Of a stretch of 64,000 nt of DNA, positions 37,033-46,589 are shown one piece after another. Position 1 is the first letter of the stretch; each line of letters begins with the position of its first letter. This DNA comes from Actinoallomurus sp963850195 (GTDB taxonomy: Bacteria; Actinomycetota; Actinomycetes; Streptosporangiales; Streptosporangiaceae): contig CAWKKD010000004.1 of NCBI GenBank assembly GCA_963850195.1, positions 620,001 through 684,000 on the forward strand, written 5' to 3'. The translations under genes were made by a program, and so were the position numbers. Under the pieces are notes generated by a model that made no database searches, was not told the DNA's origin, and worked only from the letters and a program-made list of their open reading frames with translations.

Positions 37033-39690
37033 GTGGCAGTGGACATGTCGTTCCTGATCGCCGACCGGGACTACTACGAACCCTGGGACACCGCCGATCC
37101 GGGTCCGCGCTACGACGCCGGTGTCATGCCGCCCGGCTGGACGCGGCGGTACTCGGGCGCGTGGACCCACTGGGATCCGGCCGGTATCGCCCTTCCGGAT
37201 CAGGGGTGGAAGGTGCACGTGTCCAGCTCCCTGCCCAACGCGCAGGCCGTGCTGGCGGTGGTGTCGGCGGCGTGCGCCGAGTCGGGTGTCCCGTTCAAAC
37301 ACCTGGCCGGTGGCAAGACGTTCCTGATGGCCCACGACAAGCACGCGAACCGCGTGCAGAGCGGCAAGTTCTGCACGCTGTATCCGCCCACCGAGAAGTG
37401 CGCGCTGGAGATGTTACGGCGGCTGGCGGAGGACCTTTCCGGGATCGGCGGGCCCTTCGTGCTCACCGACCGGCGCTTCGGCGCGAGCGAGTGTGTCTCC
37501 TACCGCTACGGGGCGTTCCGCGGCCGCACGCGGGTCGATGCCGACGGCAACCGCGTGGACACGATGGCCGGAACGGACGGCCAGGAGATCGATGACGAGC
37601 GCCGGCCGGTGTTCCATCTACCGCCCGGTCTCGCCGACCCGTTCCGTGAGGCCACTCCGGACGCCGCCGCGGGCCCGGTCACGCTGAACGGCTACACCTA
37701 CGAGGCCGTGCTGCGACACGGCAACTCCGGTGGCGCCTACCGGTTCCGCTCCGCGGACGGCGACCCGGTGTTCATCAAGGAGGCGAAGGCGCACAACGGC
37801 TACACCGCCGACGGTGCCGACGCGAAGACGCGACTGAACACCGAATACCTGGCCTTACGCGCGATTCACGGGCTCGCACCCGGTCTGTGCCCGCAGCCGG
37901 TGGAGCTCTTCCACCACTGGGAACACACCTATCTCGTCACCGAGTTCACGCCCGGCATGCCGCTGTACCGCTGGATGGTCATCAACAATCCCGCGCTGCA
38001 CATCGGGCCGGACCCCGCCGCGTTCGCCGACTATCACCGGCGCGCCCTGGCCCTGCTCGACCAGCTCGACGCGCAGGTGAACCGCCTGCACGAGCTCGGC
38101 TACGTCTTCGTCGATCTCAGCCCGACCAACGTGCTCGTCGACGAGGACGACCGGGTCCGGCTGGTCGACTTCGAGGCCGTACAGCCCGTCACGGGCGTAC
38201 GGCGGATCATGGGCACCCCCGGCTACCTGCCCCCGGACGCACGCGCCGTGGCCGAGCGCGACCCCCTCGAGCTCGACCGGTTCGGGCTGGCCGCCCTGGC
38301 GCTGCTGCTCGTGTTCCCCGCGCACGAGACGGTCGAGTTCCATCCGCCGTCCCTCGACCACCTGCACGCCGACCTGACCGAGCTCGCGCCGGTCGCCCCG
38401 CGGCTATGGCAGTGGGCCATCCGCTGCTACGACCGGGCCCAGGACTCCGGCCTGCCCACGCCGCGTACGGTCCGCGAGGACACCGTCGCCGAGCTTCGCC
38501 GGCTGGCCGACCGGACCGCGGACGCTCTGGAGGCGATGGCCCAGCCGGACCACCCGGTGCGGGTCTACCCGACCAGCCCGCTGGGCTATCAGACCGACAC
38601 CCGCGCGCTGGCCGCCGGCACCGCCGGTGTCCTGTACGCGTTGCACCGCGCCGGCCGTACGTGCGATCCGGTCATCATCCGCCGGCTGCGGGGCGACGCG
38701 CTGGCCGCGGCTCCGACCAGCGCCCCCGGCCTGATGTACGGCAGCGCCGGCATCGCCCGTGTACTGGCCGACCTCGGGGAGTGCGAGGCGGCCGAGACCC
38801 TGCTCGCCGCGGCGGCGGCCCATCCGCTGAACGGTACGTCCGCCACGCTCGGCGGCGGCGCGGCCGGTACCGCGCTCGGCCTGCTGGCCCACCACCGTCA
38901 CACCGGCGAACAGCGTTGGCTCGAGCTGGCCCAGCGGCTGCTCGAACGCGTGCCGGACGGTGACGAGCTCACCTCGTGGCTGAGCCCGGTCAACCGGTCC
39001 GGGCTGGTCGGCGGGCGGACCGGTGTGGCGCTGGCGCTGTACGAGCTGTACCGCCGGACCGGGGAGCCTCACCTGTTCGCCCGGGGCATGCGGCTGCTGC
39101 GGGAGGAGCTGGCCTACGCCCAGCCCGTGCCGGTGGACGGCCTGGGCTTCAAGACCTCGCACGACGACCGTCGCGTCTATCCCTACGTGTTCGCCGGCAG
39201 CGCGGGGTACGCCGCGGTGCTCTCCCGTTACCTCGCGCACCGCCCGGACGCGGAGTTCGACGCGCCGGCCGATGCCGCCCTCGGTGCGGCCGATGCGCTG
39301 GAACGCTGCCTGCGCGCCTGCTCGGTCCGCTTCGCGGTGTTCCCCGGGCTGTTCCCGGGACTGGCGGGGCTCGCCGTGACTCTGGCCGACGCCGGAGAGC
39401 GGCTGGGCCGGCCCGAACTCCTCGACGCCGCGCTCACCAGCGCCCGTGGCCTCTTCCGGTACGCGATCCCGCGCGAGGACGGCGTGGGCTGGCTCGGTGA
39501 GCCTGGACATCGGCTGTCCGCCGACCTGTGGTCCGGCTCGGCCGGAATCCTGCTCGCCCTGCGGCGCCTGACGGATTCCGCACCCATTGACGCCCTCGAC
39601 GGCGATCTGGCCGCGTCGAGGGAGGCCGTTGCGCCAGCACCCGAGGAAAGGAGTGGTCAGCATGGAGGAAGTACTGCGTTTGCAGGCTGA
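37033..39690 (+). CDS. Class III lanthipeptide synthetase (LanKC)
   Basis: An 885-residue three-domain enzyme that matures a lanthipeptide. The N-terminal lyase domain (1-220) contains KVHVSSSLPNAQAVL and HLAGGKTFLMAHDKHANR. The Ser/Thr kinase domain (225-500) has VFIKEAKAH (K249, ATP-binding Lys), GYVFVDLSPTNVLV (D361 and N366) and VRLVDFEA (D379). The C-terminal LanC-like cyclase domain (about 540-860) keeps the barrel repeats (PGLMYGSAG, SGLVGGRTG, FAGSAGYA, FPGLAGL) but lacks the Cys-Cys-His zinc ligands, so it is class III rather than IV. GTG 37033 follows GGAAGGAG by seven bases. Its 3' end overlaps a 32-codon precursor gene. No transporter or leader protease gene is beside it. Confidence 0.93.
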   Translation: MAVDMSFLIADRDYYEPWDTADPGPRYDAGVMPPGWTRRYSGAWTHWDPAGIALPDQGWKVHVSSSLPNAQAVLAVVSAACAESGVPFKHLAGGKTFLMAHDKHANRVQSGKFCTLYPPTEKCALEMLRRLAEDLSGIGGPFVLTDRRFGASECVSYRYGAFRGRTRVDADGNRVDTMAGTDGQEIDDERRPVFHLPPGLADPFREATPDAAAGPVTLNGYTYEAVLRHGNSGGAYRFRSADGDPVFIKEAKAHNGYTADGADAKTRLNTEYLALRAIHGLAPGLCPQPVELFHHWEHTYLVTEFTPGMPLYRWMVINNPALHIGPDPAAFADYHRRALALLDQLDAQVNRLHELGYVFVDLSPTNVLVDEDDRVRLVDFEAVQPVTGVRRIMGTPGYLPPDARAVAERDPLELDRFGLAALALLLVFPAHETVEFHPPSLDHLHADLTELAPVAPRLWQWAIRCYDRAQDSGLPTPRTVREDTVAELRRLADRTADALEAMAQPDHPVRVYPTSPLGYQTDTRALAAGTAGVLYALHRAGRTCDPVIIRRLRGDALAAAPTSAPGLMYGSAGIARVLADLGECEAAETLLAAAAAHPLNGTSATLGGGAAGTALGLLAHHRHTGEQRWLELAQRLLERVPDGDELTSWLSPVNRSGLVGGRTGVALALYELYRRTGEPHLFARGMRLLREELAYAQPVPVDGLGFKTSHDDRRVYPYVFAGSAGYAAVLSRYLAHRPDAEFDAPADAALGAADALERCLRACSVRFAVFPGLFPGLAGLAVTLADAGERLGRPELLDAALTSARGLFRYAIPREDGVGWLGEPGHRLSADLWSGSAGILLALRRLTDSAPIDALDGDLAASREAVAPAPEERSGQHGGSTAFAG

Positions 39691-39760
39691 ATCGTCGGTC
39701 CAGGAGGCACTGGCCTGCAACATGCTCACCCTGAGCAGCAAGGGCAGCATCTGCGAGTGA
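39662..39760 (+). CDS. Class III lanthipeptide precursor peptide, nested at lanKC 3' end
   Basis: A 32-residue peptide in a different frame from the synthetase, overlapping its last 29 bases. GGAAAGGAG lies about eight bases before ATG 39662, so the ribosome-binding site is inside the synthetase gene. The N-terminal leader starts MEEVLRLQAE; VLRLQ fits the (I/L/V)LxLQ recognition helix of class III leaders such as those of SapB and labyrinthopeptin. The C-terminal part reads CNMLTLSSKGSICE. T23-x-x-S26-x4-C31 and S26-x-x-S29-x-C31 are both possible labionin or lanthionine ring patterns, and C19 is a second thiol. It would make a very small, probably single-ring product. A strong terminator follows eight bases after the stop. 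Confidence 0.85.
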   Translation: MEEVLRLQAESSVQEALACNMLTLSSKGSICE

Positions 39761-39767
39761 CCTCACG

Positions 39768-39805
39768 GGCCTGCCGGGCGCGGCGACGTCCGCGCCCGGC
39801 AGGCC
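39768..39805. terminator. Very strong terminator after precursor peptide gene
   Basis: A perfect 16-bp GC-rich stem, GGCCTGCCGGGCGCGG at 39768-39783 and its complement at 39790-39805, with a 6-base loop. It closes the lanthipeptide transcript and also faces the ammonium transporter gene on the other strand. Confidence 0.88.
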
Positions 39806-39811
39806 TTGGAT

Positions 39812-41092
<1,281 letters not shown>

Positions 41093-41176
41093 GGGCCCCT
41101 CCGCACGTTGGTCCCAATCCAGCGCTGATCGCCGGAATGCTGGCACGCGTGCCGCCGTGCAGCTGAAACAGCCGTG

Positions 41177-41635
41177 TTAAGGCCTCGTTTCCGTATCCTC
41201 ACCGCCGGGAATCACGCCGAGCTGCCGCATCTGCGCGAGGACGTCGACGACGCCCCAGGTCTCGGCGATCCGGCCGCCCGCGAAGCGGAAGATGAAGATC
41301 TCGTTGTACGTGATGGACCTGCCGGTCGGCGGGACGCCCAGGTACTCGCCCCGGTGGGTCCCGGTGACCGTGTTCCTGCTGACGATCCGGTCCCCTTCGG
41401 CGATCACGTCCTCGACCGCGATGTGCAGGTCGGGGAAGGCCCGGAGGAGCCGCGCGAACACCTCCTTCAGCGCCCGCGCCCCCGTCGACTCGACCGGCAA
41501 CGGCGTGCGGATCAGTACGTCCGGCTCGACGATCTCGTCGATCGTCTTCGCGATGAGCTCCGAGTCGCCGCTGTTGACGGCCTCGTGCAGGCGGCTGAAC
41601 GTCGCCCTGTCGTCGGTCGGCCGGGCTGCTGGCAT
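41177..41635 (-). CDS. SnoaL-like ester cyclase-fold protein
   Basis: A 152-residue NTF2-like protein of the SnoaL group. It has FSRLHEAVNSGDSELIAKTIDE at the N terminus, LKEVFARLLRAFPDLHIAVEDVIAEGDRIV in the middle, and GVPPTGRSITYNEIFIFRFAGGRIAETWGVVD, the usual end strand. SnoaL-type proteins include polyketide cyclases, but most stand-alone members have unknown substrates. ATG 41635 follows GAGGAG. Confidence 0.85.
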   Translation of the reverse strand: MPAARPTDDRATFSRLHEAVNSGDSELIAKTIDEIVEPDVLIRTPLPVESTGARALKEVFARLLRAFPDLHIAVEDVIAEGDRIVSRNTVTGTHRGEYLGVPPTGRSITYNEIFIFRFAGGRIAETWGVVDVLAQMRQLGVIPGGEDTETRP

Positions 41636-41707
41636 GGGGCTCCTCCTCGTGCGCGGGCTCTCACCCTCATGACGTACGAGCCCCCGCGTACGTGACACCG
41701 CCGGGGT

Positions 41708-42301
41708 TCAGCGCTCGACCGCGTAGTGGAGATGGGTGACGCCGGGAGCCGGGACGGCTGAGACGAGGCGGAGGCGTACGTGCCCGGGGAGCGTCTGGAA
41801 GAAGGGCCGGCCGCCGCCGAGCAGGACCGGCACCTGATGGAGGATCACCTCGTCGATGAGCCCCGCCTTCAACGCCTCGGTCACGACGCCGCCGCCCATC
41901 AGACCGACGTCGAGGCCGCCGGCGGCCTCGCGAGCCGCCGCGATCGCGTCCTCGATGCCGGTGGTGACGAGGGTCTGCCGCTCGGTCATCTCCGGTGCCG
42001 GGCGGTGGCTGAGGACGAACAGCCGGGCCGTCGGGTGGGGGCCGCCGCCTCCGAAGTGCTCGGAGTCCTCATAGGTGTTGCGCCCCGCCACGACCGCGCC
42101 CACGCGTCCGGCGAGGCCGTCGAAGACCTGGGCGCTGGGCTCGCTCAGCCGGAACCCGTCGAACACCCGGCTGGGCGTGTCGCCGCCCCCGTACCAGTCG
42201 AAGAGCGTCGCCCCGTCGCCGAGTCCGCGCCCGGCTCCCGGATCGCGACCGGTGATGTAGCCGTCGACCGACACCGCGTGGGCGCTGAAGACCTTGCTCA
42301 T
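41708..42301 (-). CDS. Dihydrofolate reductase/RibD C-terminal-domain family protein
   Basis: A 197-residue reductase-fold protein. It begins KVFSAHAVSVDGYITGRDPG, has VVAGRNTYEDSEHFGG, FVLSHRP, DVGLMGGGVVTEAL and IDEVILHQVPVLLGGGRPFF, all typical of the RibD_C/YyaP group. An NADPH-dependent reduction is likely; the substrate is unknown and such proteins often sit beside HxlR regulators, as here. It is divergent from the HxlR gene with a 90-base intergenic region. Confidence 0.87.
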   Translation of the reverse strand: MSKVFSAHAVSVDGYITGRDPGAGRGLGDGATLFDWYGGGDTPSRVFDGFRLSEPSAQVFDGLAGRVGAVVAGRNTYEDSEHFGGGGPHPTARLFVLSHRPAPEMTERQTLVTTGIEDAIAAAREAAGGLDVGLMGGGVVTEALKAGLIDEVILHQVPVLLGGGRPFFQTLPGHVRLRLVSAVPAPGVTHLHYAVER

Positions 42302-42391
42302 CTTCGCGATCCTTCCGAAGTTCCTTCAAGAGACTCCATTACCGTAGCATCCTGAGTCCCCTTAGGGAACTCCAATTGCTAGGCTGATCCC

Positions 42392-42844
42392 ATGCAGCGC
42401 ACGAACTTCGGCGAGATGGCGTGCTCGATCGCGCGCACGCTCGACGTCATCGGGGAGCCCTGGTCGCCGCTGGTCCTGCGTGACGTGTGGGCCGGGGTGA
42501 GCCGGTTCGACCAGCTCCAGGCCGACCTCGGGATCTCGCGCAAGGTGCTGACCGAGCGGCTGAACCACCTCGTCGACCAGGGCGTGCTCGAGCGCCGCCC
42601 CTACGACGGCCGGCCGCGTTACGAGTACCACCTGACGGCGAAGGGCGCCGAGCTCGTCGACCTGCTCATGGTCATGGCCGGCTGGGGGGACAAATGGCTC
42701 GCGGGCGAGGCCGGGCCGCCCGTGCTCTACCGCCATCACGCGTGCGGCGAGATCAGCAAGGGCGACCTGCGCTGCGCCCACTGCGGCGAACCGATGCACG
42801 CGGGCGACGTGGACCTGCTGCCCGGCCCCGGCGCGGCCGGGTGA
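42392..42844 (+). CDS. HxlR-family transcriptional regulator
   Basis: A 150-residue winged-helix regulator. The HxlR core is clear: CSIARTLDVIGEPWSPLVLRDVW, then GVSRFDQLQADLGISRKVLTERL and YHLTAKGAEL. An unusual C-terminal extension carries four cysteine/histidine-rich positions (RHHACGEISKGDLRCAHCGEPM), which look like a small zinc site and could sense redox state or metal. It is divergent from the reductase-like gene and probably controls it. Confidence 0.9.
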   Translation: MQRTNFGEMACSIARTLDVIGEPWSPLVLRDVWAGVSRFDQLQADLGISRKVLTERLNHLVDQGVLERRPYDGRPRYEYHLTAKGAELVDLLMVMAGWGDKWLAGEAGPPVLYRHHACGEISKGDLRCAHCGEPMHAGDVDLLPGPGAAG

Positions 42845-42866
42845 TCGAGGCGGGCCCCGAGCGCGG

Positions 42867-43511
42867 TCAGGCGTCGCGCGGGTCGGGCCCGAGGCCGATC
42901 CGTTCCGCGGTCGTGTAGACGCTCTCATCGCGCTCGCGGCTGGTCCTCAGCAACAGCTCGAAGGCGTCCTCGCGCCCGCACTGGTGGCGCGCCATCAAAA
43001 TCCCGACCGCCTGTGCCACCGCGGCACGGTGTGAGAGCGCTTCGTGCCACTGCCGGGCGGCGCCGGCGTTCGTGCCGATGAGCGTGGCCGCCACGACGCC
43101 GGCGATGACATCGGCGAACACCAGTCCAGCGTGGCGATCACGTCCGTGGGAGCCGCGCCCGCGGAAGTAGAGGTTGAGCGCACCATGGCCGGCCTCCGCG
43201 GCGTCCATGGGCAACGAGAGCACCGAACGCATCCCGCACCGCAGCGCGGACGCCGGATACCTGCCCCAGCGCGGCTCATTCGCGAGGTCCGGGCACTCGA
43301 CCACCGACTGGCTGTGCAGTGCCTCCAGGCACGGGCCGGCGCTCGCGGTGTACTGGAGTTCGTCGTTGAGCGCCGCCAGCTCCGAGGAGTAGGCCACGGT
43401 GACGGGCTCTCCCTGGTACAGCACGGTGATCGCGCAGCCGTCGACGTCGTCGACCGTGTCGCAGATGAGCCGGGTCATGCGTGTCAGCAGGTCGAAAGGA
43501 GGGTCCGCCAC
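42867..43511 (-). CDS. GAF-ANTAR regulator 1
   Basis: A 214-residue protein with an N-terminal GAF sensor domain (CAITVLYQGEPVTVAYSSELAAL onward) and a C-terminal ANTAR RNA-binding domain (HRAAVAQAVGILMARHQCGREDAFELLLRTS). ANTAR proteins bind paired hexaloop RNA stem-loops and prevent transcription termination. This is the first of three such genes in a row on the same strand, separated by 132 and 39 bases. GTG 43511 follows GGAGATC. Confidence 0.87.
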   Translation of the reverse strand: MADPPFDLLTRMTRLICDTVDDVDGCAITVLYQGEPVTVAYSSELAALNDELQYTASAGPCLEALHSQSVVECPDLANEPRWGRYPASALRCGMRSVLSLPMDAAEAGHGALNLYFRGRGSHGRDRHAGLVFADVIAGVVAATLIGTNAGAARQWHEALSHRAAVAQAVGILMARHQCGREDAFELLLRTSRERDESVYTTAERIGLGPDPRDA

Positions 43512-43643
43512 GATCTCCGCGCCCCTTCGCCGGGCGGGTGCCCGACCAATACGTCGAACGCCGGGAACGGAGCGCGATCGGTACTTCCTGCACTCACGAC
43601 TAACTCACGGTGATATCAGGCTATACCTGGTTGATTTCGCTGG

Positions 43644-44405
43644 TCAGGGCGCATGGCCGTCCTGGCCCTGACGCCATGCGGCGAGCATGGCCGCCGGCTC
43701 GGCGCGGCCCTCGATCACGTCGGTGGCGACCTCCACCACGCGCACATCTCGGGTTCGCGCGTAGTGGGCCAGTACGGCGTAGGCCCGTGCCGGTGTGGTG
43801 TCCATATGGACGGCGAGGATCCCCTTGACCTGCTCGATGCGGCCGCGCTCGTTGAGGATCTGCTGGACGCGTTCGGCCAGGCGCTCGGCCCGCCGGGCCG
43901 GCCGTTCCTGCGCGAGGACGATCGAGATCAGACCGCACAGTGCCTGGCCGAGAGCGTGGTCGGGCAGGTCACCGCCCGGCTCGGCCCGGAACAGGTTGAG
44001 CGCGCCGACGACTGCGGAGTCCAGGAAGATCGGCAGCGCGTGCACCCAGCCGATCCCGACCTGGCGAGCCGCCGGGGCGAAGATCGGCCAGCGTTCGTCG
44101 GCCTGCGCGAGGTCGACCGTCAGCTCCCGCCCCGAGGCCAGGACGTCCACCGCCGGGCCCTCTTCCTCGAAGGACTGGAAGAGCTCGGCCAGCTCCGCCT
44201 GTTCATCAGAGGCCGCCAGCACGCGATGGCCGCCGCGGGGATCCGCGACGATGATGCCCGCGGAGGTGACCCGGAGCAGATCGGTGCTGCGCCGGGCGAG
44301 GAGCTCCAGCGCCTGCGTGACGTGCTCACCACCGGCGACCCCGCGAACCAGCTCCGCGAAGACCTCGATGAGACGCTGGTCGAAGGAGGTGCTCACACTC
44401 GCCAC
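43644..44405 (-). CDS. GAF-ANTAR regulator 2
   Basis: A 253-residue protein. The GAF domain covers about 20-165 (LELLARRSTDLLRVTSAGIIVAD, then VGWVHALPIFLDSAVVGALNLF-type strands). The ANTAR domain at about 185-245 includes RIEQVKGILAVHMDTTPARAYAVLAHYAR. It is an RNA-binding antiterminator with a ligand- or redox-sensing domain; the ligand is unknown. GTG 44405 and GTG 44396 are both possible starts. It is the middle gene of the triplet. Confidence 0.86.
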   Translation of the reverse strand: MASVSTSFDQRLIEVFAELVRGVAGGEHVTQALELLARRSTDLLRVTSAGIIVADPRGGHRVLAASDEQAELAELFQSFEEEGPAVDVLASGRELTVDLAQADERWPIFAPAARQVGIGWVHALPIFLDSAVVGALNLFRAEPGGDLPDHALGQALCGLISIVLAQERPARRAERLAERVQQILNERGRIEQVKGILAVHMDTTPARAYAVLAHYARTRDVRVVEVATDVIEGRAEPAAMLAAWRQGQDGHAP

Positions 44406-44444
44406 CCGGTGACGAGCCGGTGTCCCGGTCCGTGACGCACTGGT

Positions 44445-45158
44445 TCAGTCATCGATCTCTCCTTCGTCGAAACGCAGGCGCCCTCGTACGATCTCGCGGG
44501 CGACCGCGGAAATTGGCTGGCCGTGCGCGAACGCGTGGCCGCGCAGGCGGGCGAGCGCGTCGGCCAAACTCACGCCCAGATGGACCGACACCATGCCGGT
44601 GGCCTGATATACCTCCGCGTGATGGTCGGAGGAGATGGCTTCACGGATGAAGTCGCGTTCGCCGTGCGGCCCTGGGCTCAGAAGAAGTATCGACACGACG
44701 TCCGCCAGGACGAGGGCGTCACCGAGCTGGGCGGTGGTCAGGGCGCCGGCACCGGCCCGGTGCACCTCGAACACACCGATCGGAATCGTTCCCGACCGCA
44801 GCGGAAAGGCGAACAGCGCCCGTACGCCCAGCTGGACCGCGCCCGGCCCGAAGAGCGGCCAGCGTTCGTCGTTGGAGTCGAGGTCGGACGTCAGCACCGG
44901 TCCGCCATCGGAGTAGGACTGCAGGCCGGGGCCCTCGCCCAGCGTGGACTGAAGATCCTCCAGCCGCCGGCCGAGGTCGCTGGTGGCGTGGACGGACACG
45001 TGGACCCCCCCGGGGCCGACCGCCGCGACCGTGGCTCCGTCGACCGCCAGAACCTGCACGGCGGCCCGGCATGCCGCAGCGACGGAGAGCGGCTGCCCGT
45101 GTCTGCCGATCTCGGCCGCCAGCAGGCCCCACACGTGCGCCTTGCGGTTAATGTCCAC
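44445..45158 (-). CDS. GAF-ANTAR regulator 3
   Basis: About 237 residues with a GAF-like domain (VAAACRAAVQVLAVDGATVAAVG, then LGVRALFAFPLRSGTIPIGVFEVH). The ANTAR domain at the end includes ATGMVSVHLGVSLADALARLRGHAFAHGQ. GTG 45158 has AGAGG upstream; TTG 45182 would add eight residues. It is the first gene of the triplet in the direction of transcription, and the three may be co-transcribed. Sequence divergence among the three suggests old duplications with separate sensing roles. Confidence 0.84.
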   Translation of the reverse strand: MDINRKAHVWGLLAAEIGRHGQPLSVAAACRAAVQVLAVDGATVAAVGPGGVHVSVHATSDLGRRLEDLQSTLGEGPGLQSYSDGGPVLTSDLDSNDERWPLFGPGAVQLGVRALFAFPLRSGTIPIGVFEVHRAGAGALTTAQLGDALVLADVVSILLLSPGPHGERDFIREAISSDHHAEVYQATGMVSVHLGVSLADALARLRGHAFAHGQPISAVAREIVRGRLRFDEGEIDD

Positions 45159-45267
45159 CGGCCTCTGCTCTGCACCGTCCAAGTCCGTCGCTCCGTCGCC
45201 ATCCTACGCAGTCGGTTCCTCGGAGCCGTGCCCAGGCGATACGGGGCCCGTGACGGCCGCCACGGGA

Positions 45268-46464
45268 TCAGTCCGGCAGGAGCGGCACCGTGATGCCCAG
45301 GTCACGGCCGAGAAGGACGCCGCGGGTGACCGCCTCGGATCCGAACCTCTCCAGGACGTCGTCGAGCACGCCGTCCAGCGCCTCCGCGCCGGGCCGGCCC
45401 AGCGGGAGCGCGAGCTGAACGGCGCCGTCGTCGTGCAGGTTGGCGAGCGTGACGCCGACGAGCGTGATGCCCTGGCACTCGATCATCGGCGTGGCGGCCG
45501 GCAGGAGCGCCCTGGCCGCGCCGAGGATCGCCGAGGTCTCGGCCGTGGCCTGGGGCAGCGTGTGCGACCGGGTCGCTCGGGAGAAGTCGTCGAACCGCAG
45601 CCGCAGCGTGACCGTACGGCAGACCCGCCGGGCCGTACGCAGGCGGCGGCCGAGCCGGTCGACGAGCCCGACGACGATGGCGTCGAGCTCCTCCGCCGAT
45701 CGGTGGCCACGGCCCAGCGCCCGTTGCGCGCCCATCGAGCGGCGCCGGACCCCGGTGCGTACGGGCCGGGAATCCTGGCCACGCGCGAGGGCGTGCAGGT
45801 GCCGGCCCGACCCGCGGCCGAGGATGGCGACCAGCGCGCCCTCGGGCAGGCGCGCCACGTCGCCGACCGTCGCGATCCCGCGGTTCGCCAGCTTGTCCGC
45901 CGTGACCGGCCCGACGCCCCAGAGCCGCACGATCGGCAGCGGGTGCAGGAAGTCCAGCTCTCCGTCGGGCGGCACGACCAGCAGGCCGTCCGGCTTGGCG
46001 ACGCCGCTGGCCACCTTGGCCAGGAACTTGGTCCGCGCCACCCCGACCGTGATCCGCAGCCCGACCTCCTCGAGCACCTCGCGCCGCAGCCGGGCGGCGA
46101 TGTCGACGGGCGTCCCGGAGATCTTCCGCAGCCCGCCGACGTCGAGGAAGGCCTCGTCGATCGACAGCCCCTCGACCAGCGGCGTCGTGTGCTCGAACAC
46201 CGCGAAGACGGCCTTGCTCGCCGCGCTGTAGGCCGACATCCGCGGCTCGACCACGATCGCCTGCGGGCACAGCCGCCGGGCCTGCCGGCCGCTCATCGCG
46301 GTACGGACGCCGTACGCCTTGGCCTCGTAGCTGGCCGCGAGCACCACACCCGACCCGACGATCACCGGGCGGGCCCGCAACCGGGGATCGTCACGCTGCT
46401 CGACCGAGGCGTAGAACGCGTCCAGGTCGGCATGCAGGATCGTCGCGTCACTCGACACGAACAT
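45268..46464 (-). CDS. dinB: DNA polymerase IV (DinB, Y family)
   Basis: A 398-residue translesion polymerase. Catalytic motifs are LHADLDAFYASVEQRDDP near the N terminus and LSIDEAFLDVGGL, with the metal-binding Asp and Glu present. The helix-hairpin-helix part (VRLWGVGPVTADKLANRGI) and the little-finger domain follow. The C terminus lacks an obvious beta-clamp QLxLF motif but has VQLALPLG, which may serve. A perfect LexA box lies on the start codon ATG 46464, so expression is part of the SOS response. Confidence 0.93.
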   Translation of the reverse strand: MFVSSDATILHADLDAFYASVEQRDDPRLRARPVIVGSGVVLAASYEAKAYGVRTAMSGRQARRLCPQAIVVEPRMSAYSAASKAVFAVFEHTTPLVEGLSIDEAFLDVGGLRKISGTPVDIAARLRREVLEEVGLRITVGVARTKFLAKVASGVAKPDGLLVVPPDGELDFLHPLPIVRLWGVGPVTADKLANRGIATVGDVARLPEGALVAILGRGSGRHLHALARGQDSRPVRTGVRRRSMGAQRALGRGHRSAEELDAIVVGLVDRLGRRLRTARRVCRTVTLRLRFDDFSRATRSHTLPQATAETSAILGAARALLPAATPMIECQGITLVGVTLANLHDDGAVQLALPLGRPGAEALDGVLDDVLERFGSEAVTRGVLLGRDLGITVPLLPD

Positions 46465-46471
46465 ATGTTCG
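46458..46471. promoter_or_regulatory. SOS (LexA) box at dinB start codon
   Basis: CGAACATATGTTCG (46458-46471) is a perfect match to the actinobacterial LexA consensus CGAAC-N4-GTTCG. It overlaps the dinB start codon (46462-46464 on the minus strand). Transcription probably starts at or very near the ATG, giving a leaderless or nearly leaderless mRNA. Confidence 0.9.
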
Positions 46472-46589
46472 CATACAAGGTCCTGAGCAGGCCATACCCG
46501 TATCTGGTCGCCGATGAGGCGGGGACGGCCCACACTGACGGGATGGGCCGGACCGTCAGCGTGCGGGTGACCGCGGGGCCCGGCTGCCC

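Noticed and set aside
37033..39690. Class IV (LanL) rather than class III synthetase
   Set aside because: The cyclase domain lacks the Cys-Cys-His zinc ligands that LanL keeps, so class III is the better call.
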